Made by a program: the position numbers and the translations under genes | The notes under the pieces: model-generated | Told to the model about the DNA's origin: nothing | What the model saw: the letters and a program-made list of their open reading frames with translations, nothing else | The model's database searches: none | Shown here: positions 9,022 to 17,231 of the stretch, one piece after another | Layout: every line of letters begins with the position of its first letter | Numbering within the stretch: the first letter of the stretch is position 1 | Assembly: GCA_003154775.1 (NCBI GenBank) | Contig: PMES01000130.1 | Location: 1 to 59,452 of the forward strand | Reading direction: 5' to 3' | Source of the DNA: Acidobacteriota bacterium | GTDB taxonomy: Bacteria > Acidobacteriota > Terriglobia > Acidiferrales > UBA7541 | Length of the DNA stretch: 59,452 nt

Positions 9022-9380
9022 CTCCTGGTTCCTCCTCTAGCGTCCAACCCAGGTTTCGCGGGGCGCGGGTCACAAAGGGCTCATAATCGAAAATACTTGC
9101 CTCGTCGCTCGAAGATTCGTCTTGAACAAATGTCCAGTCCACGGGCGCTATTCTCTTTGATGGCGCGCCGGGTCAAAATGGGTACCATTGGTTCTTACGG
9201 TGCTCGGAGAACCAGTGTTCCGTCCCGATCCCTGCAAAAAGGTTTGAAAGCCTATTCTCCTGAGAAGTCAAAAAATCAAAACCGTGCTCACCGAAATAGC
9301 AAAATACCGCTAGCGAAATATCGTCCTAAGTGAAAGATCACTGAACTTTACATTCCTGTAAACCAATCGCGCAACTTGTT
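9022..9380. other. intergenic stretch upstream of the Mo-hydroxylase operon
   Basis: No gene is supported. The stretch should hold the promoter of the 9021-3509 operon and the end of the oxidoreductase transcript at 9381. I see no riboswitch or clear operator. Confidence 0.4.
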
Positions 9381-10034
9381 TTACTTCGAAAGGCTCTTAG
9401 GCGTTCTAAGCAGAGAAAATCCCATCTCTGTTCCAAAGCCCAGGACGCGGCCCAAGTGAATGTTGAGCAAAGACAAAGGTTCGAGATACCGTGAGTTTGC
9501 CAGCGGGCCTGCATCCACGGCGTCAAATCCCAACTTCGTGATCATCTCCCGGACAGTGGCTTTCGCATGTGAATTGTCACCCGCAAAGAAAATGGTGATC
9601 GCGCGTCCATCAATTTGCGCCTTCTGGCCTGCGTAGACTTCCGCAAAGACGGCGTTGAATGCCTTGACGACCTTTGCGGTGGGAAATTTGCTGGCGATCT
9701 CTTCCGCCCCTGAATGCATATGCCCGATAACGAGAGCCCGGTGATCGGGAGAGATTGGATTGGTGGCGTCAACGAGCGTTTTCCCGGCGAGGTGTTCGCG
9801 AGCCGGTTCAAGCGCGTTGCCGATTTCGTCAAAAGGAAGCGCCAACAAGATAACCTCGCACTCCTTGACAAGTGTGGTGGTCGTCGCGATTTTTGCGCCG
9901 TATCCGGCCATCTGCGCCGCCTCCATGGCGTGCGTTTGATTGCGCGATGCAAAAAGCGGGGGAAAACCTGTCTTCGCAAACCATGCACCCAAAGCTCTTC
10001 CAACTTTTCCACTTCCAATGATTCCAATCTGCAT
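9381..10034 (-). CDS. NADPH-dependent F420 reductase-like oxidoreductase
   Basis: This 217-residue protein has an N-terminal Rossmann motif, GIIGSGKVGRAL at 4-15, and matches the family containing F420-dependent NADP reductase and NAD(P)-binding 6-phosphogluconate dehydrogenase-like domains. The motif DATNPIS and the later VVKAFN segment are typical. The start is the ATG at 10034 because GGAGG lies 5 bases upstream; a longer frame to 10076 has no such site. No F420 biosynthesis genes are nearby, so it may use NADP with another partner. Family call good, reaction uncertain. Confidence 0.82.
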   Translation of the reverse strand: MQIGIIGSGKVGRALGAWFAKTGFPPLFASRNQTHAMEAAQMAGYGAKIATTTTLVKECEVILLALPFDEIGNALEPAREHLAGKTLVDATNPISPDHRALVIGHMHSGAEEIASKFPTAKVVKAFNAVFAEVYAGQKAQIDGRAITIFFAGDNSHAKATVREMITKLGFDAVDAGPLANSRYLEPLSLLNIHLGRVLGFGTEMGFSLLRTPKSLSK

Positions 10035-10815
10035 TCCCACCTCCTGGAAACTTACGTTCGACCTAAAGATCAACAAAAGATGTACTCATCCAATTAGAAA
10101 CTACCAAAACAAAAGATTGCCTGATAAATGGTGAATGCAGCTAACCGAACCAATGCCTGGTAAACGCAAATCGGACAAGTGCAGACTTTCTTCGCTACCC
10201 GTTGCGGGAAACCTGGGGACCGTGAGAACCGCACACCATTCGATCTCCCTGAATGCCGTTTCCGGATAGTTTTCGCGCTTGGGACAGCGTGGCGCTGCAA
10301 GTAATGCCTGAAACGGATTCACGTTGAGCTACTGGGGACATGACTCGGCAGCGTCCTTAATGGAGCCATTTGGAGCCTTGCCGACAGAGGTTGTGGATGC
10401 TAACCCATTGAAAGATATGGTAGGCCCGTGCGGACTCGAACCCCAGACCTCTACCGTGTCAAAAAGCCCCCGAAATGCCCCAGTTTTGGTGACGAATTGG
10501 TGACGAGTTTTTGTCCCTGCGTTTCTCACATCCTCGAATTGGAACTCGGGGCCCCTCGTGCAACCCTTCGGTTAACAGCCGAACTGATCGAAAATCTAAC
10601 TGCCCTATCTGGTGTCGCTTACGAGAAATTGGGAGCCATTTTTCCTTCTTTAGTTGCACCCACACCTGCACCCACGCATCCTGTCCAGAGTCTGAAGGCC
10701 CGTGGACAGCCGGTTGTGAACCAGCATCGGCACAATTGCCGGGGCCTGCAACCATCCGAGTTTGCTAGAGGATGCCGCGGTTCTCTCCGATCATCGTGAA
10801 GCCGCACGGCTGGCT
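10035..10815. other. intergenic scar region around a tRNA remnant
   Basis: This 780-base stretch has no intact gene. It contains the 3' half of a tRNA-Val gene (10418-10462, minus strand) and runs into a truncated spoIID. Minus-strand open frames between 10463 and 10755 end at the tRNA remnant, as integrase genes often do, but I see no tyrosine-recombinase motifs in them. The whole looks like the eroded end of an integrated element or a deletion joint. Confidence 0.45.
10418..10462 (-). pseudogene. 3' half of tRNA-Val(GAC), attachment-site scar
   Basis: Read on the minus strand, 10462 to 10418 gives an anticodon-loop TTGACAC, the 3' anticodon stem GGTAG, a T-arm with loop TTCGAGT, the 3' acceptor strand CGGGCCT, discriminator A and an encoded CCA. 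GAC at the anticodon position and the surrounding bases fit tRNA-Val. The T-stem has one mismatch, and no D-arm or 5' acceptor strand is present: similarity stops exactly at the anticodon loop. Integrases of the tyrosine family commonly recombine there, leaving such a half tRNA at the distal attachment site. Confidence 0.6.
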
Positions 10816-11031
10816 GTGGATAGACGCTTGGGGTGGAACGCGGTGCCGAGCAATAATTTCCAGGAGCAGAATAGCGGGACCGAGATGATTTTGGAGGGAG
10901 TTGGCCAGGGGCATGGTGTCGGGCTGTGCCAGCGTGGGGCAAGGGCCATGGCGGAGAAAGGCGCCGATTTTCACAAGATCAGCGACCACTATTTTCCAAA
11001 CACAAGCCTTGGCTTCGTTGTACCGCATTAG
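10816..11031 (+). pseudogene. C-terminal remnant of a SpoIID/LytB-domain protein
   Basis: The plus-strand frame ending at 11031 encodes about 70 residues that match the end of the SpoIID domain: LGWNAVPSNNF, then GVGQGHGVGLCQRGA and a final DHYFPNTSL segment. SpoIID proteins are murein lytic enzymes of around 300 or more residues. Here the N-terminal two thirds are missing and no ribosome site or plausible start precedes the conserved part. It is therefore a 3' gene fragment, sitting next to the tRNA scar. Confidence 0.7.
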
Positions 11032-11127
11032 CCACTAGCGCACTGGAATTGACTCGCTCTGAACATGGAACTCCGCGTCGCCACCGTTTCGGTGATTTCC
11101 TTCGATTTGCTTTGTCTCGATGCCGCA

Positions 11128-13236
11128 CTATTGCTGAGAACTTACGAGGGCCAGGGCTTTTTCCGTGGCTGCCAGGAGTGGCTCCGGTCCAACGGGCTTT
11201 CCCGTGGCATTCTCCATCCACAGGTCCGGCGTGACTTGGCCCATCCTTGCCATACGCTCGAATTCGGGGCCGGTATTTCCCGCCTTCTTCATCTGTTCTT
11301 CGATCTGGTAGGCAATCATGTGCCCCATGGAATAGTCCGGCAGATAAAGAAACGAATCGATCATGTGCGAGTAGATGCCCAATAGCACAACGTCTTTCGT
11401 GCCGAACACAGGGGCATAGTAGCGATTCCAGATGTTCTGGGCGATTTCCACGGTGGCGGCCTGGAGTTGCGCGGGCGTGGCTTTGGGATGATCGTACATC
11501 CAGTGCCACACGCCCATGTCCACCAGTCCTACCCCGCTGATTTCGTAGGTGCCCCAAAAATCGTTCAGAGTCTTCAGCGCCTCGCTTTTGGCGTCTGGTG
11601 CGGCCAAGCCGAGGAGCTCCAGATCGCGCCCCTGAAAAACAAAGGCCAAGGCTTCCGTGAAAGCGTTATTGGGCACGCCTTTGAGCAAAGTATAGTCAAT
11701 CTCGTTTAGGGAAAACGTCTGCTCCACATTGTGACCCATTTCGTGGATGGCAATGTTGTAGCCCTTGTAGTTCATCCCGGTCTTCTCTACGCGCGTGCGC
11801 AGGTGTGCTTTTTCACTTCGCATTTCCGCGCCCATGGCGTGGCCCGAACCGCGCGCTGGGTCCACGATGATGTTGTTCGCCAGAAACGGGGCTTTTTCGG
11901 GAGTGAAGCCCAGCTTGACCAGCAGATTGGGAATGTCCTTCTGATAAGCCTCCGCCGTCGGGTACTTTTTTGCCACGATGGCATCAAGCTGCGCTTCCGT
12001 GTACGCGCCGCGCGGGCGGAAACCGTCATACCAGATGTCGAACGGCTCCAGCGGGCGGCCCAGGCGCGACTGGATGAGCTTTGCCACCTCCGGCACAAGC
12101 GGCGACGCCAGGACCTGCTCAAACATTGCTTCGACGCGCTTTTCCGGAATCTCGCGGTCTTCGTCAAAACGCCGCGCAATGAATGTGGGAGCCGTCGGCG
12201 AATAAGGGTCCGCCTTTTTTTCGGCGGCGAATGCCTCCAGGAGCATCGCATAACGCGTGTTCGGCTCGGGAGCGTTGCTTACCGGCAATCCTGCGGGTGC
12301 GGGAGAATCGGAGTCCTTCTCCGCGGCGGGCTTGACCTCATTCGTGCGCGGATTCCAGTCTACAGTGGGATTGTTGACGACCACCTGCGGAATCGTCTGC
12401 CTGACAATGTGCTCCATCACTTGCTGGATCATGCGCTGCTTGCGAAGGCCATTCTGGTTATCCGCGTAGTCGGCCTTAATCTCGTCGCGCAGATTCCAGT
12501 GGCTCAGCAGGCGAAGCTTCGGCGGAAATGGCCGCTCACCATTCTGATCGAGCAGATGGTGCATCCAGATGTTGTATTGCGCGATGTACTCGGCGGTGTC
12601 GCTGCCCGCTTGCGCAATGGCGAGGTTGACGTCAGCGGGGATGCGCTTGGAGAAGCCTTGCGCCAGCCGCACTTCGGCCCACTGGCGGCGCGTCCACTTT
12701 GGGCCTTGCGTGAGGCGTTCCTCGAGGGTGGTCAGAGGAAAATTCAAAAGCACAACAAAGGCGCCCTTGTTCGCGAAAAAATCGTCGAGCACATGCGCCG
12801 CAGGATCATAGGCCGCGAATATACCGTCAAAGGGAAGCATGGGACCAAGGTCCAGATCCGCCTGCTGGCGAAATTCCCGGTTAATCTCATGCATGTGGCC
12901 TGACAACTGCTCAAGGAGGCGCTCGTAGCGGTTGAACATGGCATCGAGCGTCGCTGGATCGCCGGCGAAATTGGTGCGGACAAACTCCTCAAGCGCGGCG
13001 GCACTGCCATCTTGCGCGCGCCAGTACTCGGACATCTGAAGAAGTCCCTGCTGGATTCGCGGTTGCTCCGGCTTGCCATATTTGGCGGTGAGCTCTGCCT
13101 CCAGCTTTGTGGCGGACCCTTTCATCCATTCGGGCGCTCTTTGAATCGTGGCTATGTCAGGCACGGACGACTCCTGGGGAAGGACTGGTGTTGCCATTAA
13201 ACAGCAGACAGCAAATGCAAGAGAGATAGTACGCAC
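11128..13236 (-). CDS. exported HExxH zinc metallopeptidase (M3-like gluzincin)
   Basis: This protein of 702 residues begins with a signal peptide ending near a Pro-Gln-Glu site at about residue 20. The zinc motif HEMGH is at 498-502, and Glu528 in NNAFTEALAF is well placed as the third ligand, the arrangement of M2/M3-type gluzincins. The start is the GTG at 13236, preferred because GAGGAGG lies 7 bases upstream and it begins the signal peptide; the longer frame to 13290 puts extra polar residues before it. It probably degrades peptides outside the cytoplasm. It has no operon partners. The exact peptidase family needs profile comparison. Confidence 0.78.
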   Translation of the reverse strand: MRTISLAFAVCCLMATPVLPQESSVPDIATIQRAPEWMKGSATKLEAELTAKYGKPEQPRIQQGLLQMSEYWRAQDGSAAALEEFVRTNFAGDPATLDAMFNRYERLLEQLSGHMHEINREFRQQADLDLGPMLPFDGIFAAYDPAAHVLDDFFANKGAFVVLLNFPLTTLEERLTQGPKWTRRQWAEVRLAQGFSKRIPADVNLAIAQAGSDTAEYIAQYNIWMHHLLDQNGERPFPPKLRLLSHWNLRDEIKADYADNQNGLRKQRMIQQVMEHIVRQTIPQVVVNNPTVDWNPRTNEVKPAAEKDSDSPAPAGLPVSNAPEPNTRYAMLLEAFAAEKKADPYSPTAPTFIARRFDEDREIPEKRVEAMFEQVLASPLVPEVAKLIQSRLGRPLEPFDIWYDGFRPRGAYTEAQLDAIVAKKYPTAEAYQKDIPNLLVKLGFTPEKAPFLANNIIVDPARGSGHAMGAEMRSEKAHLRTRVEKTGMNYKGYNIAIHEMGHNVEQTFSLNEIDYTLLKGVPNNAFTEALAFVFQGRDLELLGLAAPDAKSEALKTLNDFWGTYEISGVGLVDMGVWHWMYDHPKATPAQLQAATVEIAQNIWNRYYAPVFGTKDVVLLGIYSHMIDSFLYLPDYSMGHMIAYQIEEQMKKAGNTGPEFERMARMGQVTPDLWMENATGKPVGPEPLLAATEKALALVSSQQ

Positions 13237-13494
13237 GGCAGAACCTCCTCGCCGGTGATTTCCTGGCGGCAATTCACTGTGAACAAGCATCTAGCCGGAG
13301 TATGCACGGTGGTTTCGATGATCACTCGGATTCTACCCCAAATTGCGTCCCGCGCTTGGCTGGCCCTGGGTGGGTTGTCTCTGTCGCGGCAAGGTCATAC
13401 AATCACGGCGTGTGCTGGAACCGCACACGAGACTCATCCCCCGTGACTCCGCGACATCTCTTCGCTCTTGCGGTGGCCACCAATAGGAAAAAAC

Positions 13495-14544
13495 TTGAAC
13501 AAACAGAGTTTTGGCAAGCTGCCGGAAGGCCAGGAAGTCGATCTTTACACACTGAAATCCGAGAAACTGGAAGCCCAGGTCAGCTCTTACGGCGCCGCAC
13601 TCATTGTGCTGCGCGTCCCGGACCGTAGCGGGAACTGGGAGGACATCATCATTGGACCGCAGGATCTTTCCAGCCATGTCGCGGACCATCGCTCCAAGGG
13701 ACCAATTTTCTTTGGCGCCCTGATTGGGCGCTACGCGAATCGTATCGCGCACGGGAAATTCTCGCTCGATGGAAAGAGCTACACCCTGCCGAACAATGAC
13801 GGCGAAAATTCACTCCACGGGGGTCCGGGCGGGTTCCACAATGTGGTGTGGCAATCGGAGCCGATCACCAACGGCGTTGCCTTTCACTATTTGAGCAAGG
13901 ATGGTGAGGAAGGGTATCCGGGAAATCTCTCCGTGACGGTACGCTACACCGTTACCGGCGCGGATTTGAAAATCGAATATCAGGCCACGACCGACAAGCC
14001 CACCGTCCTGAATCTGACCAATCATGCGTACTTCAATATGGCCGGGGCGGGACGCGGCACGGTGCTGGCTCACCAATTGAAGCTGTTTGCCTCGCGCTTC
14101 ACCGCGGGAGACGCTCATCTGATGCCCACCGGTGAGATTTGCTCCGTTGCCGGGACGCCGCTGGACTTCCGGAAGTCCACGACGGTTGGCGACCGCATTA
14201 ACTCAGGCGACGAGCAAATTCGCCTGGCCCACGGATACGACCACAACTTCGTGATCGACGAGCAAGGGGCTAAGCTCAAGCAGGCGGCGGAGATGTACGA
14301 GCCGGGCACTGGGCGTGTGATGGAAGTCTGGACCACCGAGCCCGCGATCCAGTTCTACACCGGCAATTTTCTGGATGGCACGTTCAAAGGTAAGAACGGA
14401 GTTGCCTACGGCAAACGGGATGGATTCTGCCTGGAAACGCAGCACTATCCCGATTCTCCCAATCACCCGGAATTCCCCTCGACCGTATTGCGCCCGGGAC
14501 AATCCTTCCAATCGCAAACGATCTACCGTTTTTCCACGCGGTAA
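13495..14544 (+). CDS. galM: aldose 1-epimerase (galactose mutarotase)
   Basis: This 349-residue enzyme interconverts alpha and beta anomers of aldoses, feeding galactokinase with alpha-galactose. Family motifs are in order: GALIGRYANRI, the LHGGPGGF loop, NLTNHAYFN with the catalytic-acid His, YDHNFV, and the C-terminal FCLETQHYPDSPN with the catalytic-base Glu. No ATG is available near the conserved start. I chose TTG at 13495, with AGGA upstream; TTG at 13468 is an alternative that adds nine residues. No signal peptide is apparent. It opens the galactose/arabinose gene cluster, upstream of the beta-galactosidase by 133 bases. Confidence 0.9.
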   Translation: MNKQSFGKLPEGQEVDLYTLKSEKLEAQVSSYGAALIVLRVPDRSGNWEDIIIGPQDLSSHVADHRSKGPIFFGALIGRYANRIAHGKFSLDGKSYTLPNNDGENSLHGGPGGFHNVVWQSEPITNGVAFHYLSKDGEEGYPGNLSVTVRYTVTGADLKIEYQATTDKPTVLNLTNHAYFNMAGAGRGTVLAHQLKLFASRFTAGDAHLMPTGEICSVAGTPLDFRKSTTVGDRINSGDEQIRLAHGYDHNFVIDEQGAKLKQAAEMYEPGTGRVMEVWTTEPAIQFYTGNFLDGTFKGKNGVAYGKRDGFCLETQHYPDSPNHPEFPSTVLRPGQSFQSQTIYRFSTR

Positions 14545-14677
14545 CGAAGGAGAACTCCAATCCGAGGGGAACGGTGTACGTGTTGAATACGAAATTTGTC
14601 TTGCGGGCATCGAGGGCGTTGCATTCCAAGTAGTCCGTCGCCATTGGTGAATAGAATCAGCGAGGAGCCTCGAGCGT

Positions 14678-16816
14678 ATGAACAACAAGAGTGCGAAGCG
14701 GTTGACCTGGAATAACTTCAAGTTGGGGATCGCGTTGCTCAGCCTGTTGCTGGCGGCTGCGAGTAATGGCGCCGCACAATCCAAGCCTGCAGCCAAGGAA
14801 CCTTTCCGCCCGGAGCAGATGGACACGGTGTTGTACGGCGCGGCGTACTACCCCGAATATATGCCTTACGAGCGCACGGACGAGGACATCGCGCTGATGA
14901 AGAAAGCGGGCATCAGTGTGGTGCGCATCGGGGAATCCACCTGGGGATTGTGGGAGCCGGAAGACGGCAGATTCGAGTACGCGTGGATGGACCGCGTGGT
15001 CGAAAAGCTGCACGCGGCGGGAATCCGCATCATCATGGGGACGCCGACGTATTCCATTCCTGCATGGCTATATAAGGAGCACCCCGAAATCGTGGTCACG
15101 CGGCTTGGCGGGGAATACATGTACTACGGGTTGCGGCAGAACACCGACCTGATGAATCCCGCGTACCGCTTCTATTGCGAGCGCGTCATCCGCAAGATCA
15201 TGGAACACTACAAGGATAATCCCGCCATCATCGGCTATCAGATCGACAACGAAACCTCCTCCGCCGGCGCGGCCAACAAAGATGTCCAGGAAGGATTTCG
15301 CAATTACCTGAAAGCAAAGTTCAAGACCACGGATGAACTGAATCGGCTCTGGGGGTTGAACTATTGGGGGCAGCGCCTGAATGACTGGAGCGAACTTCCC
15401 ACGCGCGAGGGAATCCGCAATCCCGGTTGGAAGCTCGAGTGGGAGCGCTACTCGCAGTGGGAGAATACGGATTTTCTGGCGTGGCAATCGCGCATTGTGA
15501 ATGAATACAAAAGGCCCGATCAGTTTGTGACGCACGACTTCGCGGGGCCGCCGCGGCCGGAAGTCAGCGAGATTGACGTCGCGCGAAGCCTGGACATCGC
15601 GGCTGCGAATCCCTATCACAGCACACAGGACGATTTCGATGGTGAGGCATCTTCCTTGGCCGGCGATTACACACGCTCCCTGAAGCGCACCAATTACTTG
15701 ATCACTGAGACAAACGCGGAAGCCATCGGCTGGGATTCCAAGGAGCAGTTTCCGCCCTATGACGGACAGTTGCGCCTGGATGTCTATACCCACGTTTCGT
15801 CCGGGGCGAACATGGTGGAGTACTGGCATTGGCATTCGCTGCATTACGGGCAAGAGACCTACTGGAAAGGTGTTCTCGGCCACGACCTGCAACCTGGGCG
15901 CCCTTATGAAGAGGTTACGCGCACCGCGCAGGAGTTGCGAAAGATCGGTCCGGAGATTGTGGACCTTCACCGGAAGAATCAAGTAGCGATTTTATATAGT
16001 CTGGATTCATACTACGGGATCCAGTTCATGAAGTTCAGCGACCGGGTGGACTACAGAACGCTCCTCTGGCAGATGTACGGAGTGCTTTACCGGGCCAATG
16101 TCGGTGTGGATTTTGTCTTTCCCGAAAGCACGGAATTGTCGGAATACAAGGTTGTGGTGGTGCCGCCATTGTATGTGGCGAGTGATGCACTATTGGCGCG
16201 GCTGGTGGACTACGTGAAAAATGGCGGGCGCGTGGTGATGGCCTTCAAAAGCGGGTTCTGCAACGAGTACTCGACGGTCCGCTGGGAAACCATGCCGGGG
16301 CTGTTGCGCGCCGCGGCAGGCTTTCACTACCAGGAGTTCTCTTCACTGAAGCAACCGCTGGCGCTGAAGGGCGACCCGCTCCAGGCGGGCGCGGAAAACC
16401 AGGTCTCCGAATGGGCGGAAATGATCGTTCCCGACACGGCAAAAGGCCTGGCGTTCTATGACCATCCGTTCTTCGGCAAGTATCCGGCGATCACGCAGAA
16501 TCAGTTTGGGAAAGGCACGCTGACTTACGAAGGCACGTTCCTGAGCGACAAGTTGCAGCGGGCCGTGTTGCTCGCTGTGTTGAAGGAAGCCGGGCTGACC
16601 AGCGCGGATCAGGATCTCCCGGCGAGTGTGCGCGTGAAGCATGGCCAGAACCGCAATGGGAAGACCCTGCACTTCTACCTGAACTATTCCAGCTCCCCGC
16701 AGACACTGAATTATTCCTATGGGGCGGGCACGGAGCTGCTCTCTCACACGAATTTGAGCCACGGGCAAGCGCTGGCGTTGAAAGCATGGGACGCGGCGAT
16801 CGTGGAGGAAAATTAG
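14678..16816 (+). CDS. exported GH42 beta-galactosidase
   Basis: This 712-residue protein starts with a signal peptide (hydrophobic 16-33, cleavage near AAQ-SK). A GH42 TIM barrel follows: GAAYYPEYMP near 54-63, the acid/base Glu192 in QIDNETSS and the nucleophile Glu344 in LITETNAEA. A trimerisation-type domain follows (about 420-620) and then a C-terminal beta domain. GH42 enzymes release galactose from beta-1,4 or beta-1,3 galacto-oligosaccharides and are often found with galactan or arabinogalactan utilisation genes. Here the downstream genes handle both galactose and arabinose, so arabinogalactan-derived oligosaccharides are the best guess. It ends 10 bases before the Fn3-like gene. Confidence 0.92.
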   Translation: MNNKSAKRLTWNNFKLGIALLSLLLAAASNGAAQSKPAAKEPFRPEQMDTVLYGAAYYPEYMPYERTDEDIALMKKAGISVVRIGESTWGLWEPEDGRFEYAWMDRVVEKLHAAGIRIIMGTPTYSIPAWLYKEHPEIVVTRLGGEYMYYGLRQNTDLMNPAYRFYCERVIRKIMEHYKDNPAIIGYQIDNETSSAGAANKDVQEGFRNYLKAKFKTTDELNRLWGLNYWGQRLNDWSELPTREGIRNPGWKLEWERYSQWENTDFLAWQSRIVNEYKRPDQFVTHDFAGPPRPEVSEIDVARSLDIAAANPYHSTQDDFDGEASSLAGDYTRSLKRTNYLITETNAEAIGWDSKEQFPPYDGQLRLDVYTHVSSGANMVEYWHWHSLHYGQETYWKGVLGHDLQPGRPYEEVTRTAQELRKIGPEIVDLHRKNQVAILYSLDSYYGIQFMKFSDRVDYRTLLWQMYGVLYRANVGVDFVFPESTELSEYKVVVVPPLYVASDALLARLVDYVKNGGRVVMAFKSGFCNEYSTVRWETMPGLLRAAAGFHYQEFSSLKQPLALKGDPLQAGAENQVSEWAEMIVPDTAKGLAFYDHPFFGKYPAITQNQFGKGTLTYEGTFLSDKLQRAVLLAVLKEAGLTSADQDLPASVRVKHGQNRNGKTLHFYLNYSSSPQTLNYSYGAGTELLSHTNLSHGQALALKAWDAAIVEEN

Positions 16817-16826
16817 GAGATACTTC

Positions 16827-17225
16827 ATGCTTCGGAGGTCGGCAAGGAAGAGCGCTTGGGCAAGGCAAGCCGGCGCAATCGTCTTGGCGGTGCCCTTTCT
16901 TTGCACAGTTGTTTCAGCTCAACCGGCGAAACCCGCGGCTGCGGCCACCGAGGAGCGCGTCGCCCAGTTCTATCTCGGTGATTCGCACGCGAGCATCCCG
17001 CGTCCGGAGAAGGAATTGAAAGGCTTCGCAAAAGTGAATCTCCAGCCGGACGAGTCAAAGCAACTGAGTGCGATGCTCGACCAGCGGGCATTTTCATTCT
17101 ACGATGTAGGGAAGCGCGATTGGAGTGCCGAACCCGGTGAATTTTCAATTCTTGTAGGAAGTTCGTCCGCAGACATCACGCTCCAGGGAAAGTATCTTCT
17201 TAATCGTGGACAGGAGACCCGTTAG
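16827..17225 (+). CDS. stand-alone secreted Fn3-like (GH3 C-terminal) domain
   Basis: The 132-residue product has a signal peptide (arginine-rich start, hydrophobic 16-30, Ala-Gln cleavage near 32). A single beta-sandwich follows that matches the fibronectin-type-III-like tail of GH3 beta-glucosidases: VAQFYLGDSHASIPRP, then KELKGFAKVNL, then FSFYD and the terminal SSSADITLQG. In GH3 enzymes this domain follows a 600-residue catalytic part, and here no catalytic part exists. The signal peptide shows it is not simply a decayed 3' end. It lies 10 bases after the beta-galactosidase gene and 6 bases before the symporter. It may bind sugars or stabilise a partner; function unknown. Confidence 0.75.
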   Translation: MLRRSARKSAWARQAGAIVLAVPFLCTVVSAQPAKPAAAATEERVAQFYLGDSHASIPRPEKELKGFAKVNLQPDESKQLSAMLDQRAFSFYDVGKRDWSAEPGEFSILVGSSSADITLQGKYLLNRGQETR

Positions 17226-17231
17226 GACCCC

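Noticed and set aside
10463-10755. possible integrase remnant next to the half tRNA
   Set aside because: Minus-strand frames end at the tRNA remnant, but I see no RxxR or HxxR tyrosine-recombinase motifs, so an integrase cannot be claimed.
15068-15982. 304-codon open frame on the minus strand
   Set aside because: It is antisense to the GH42 beta-galactosidase and shows no domain features.
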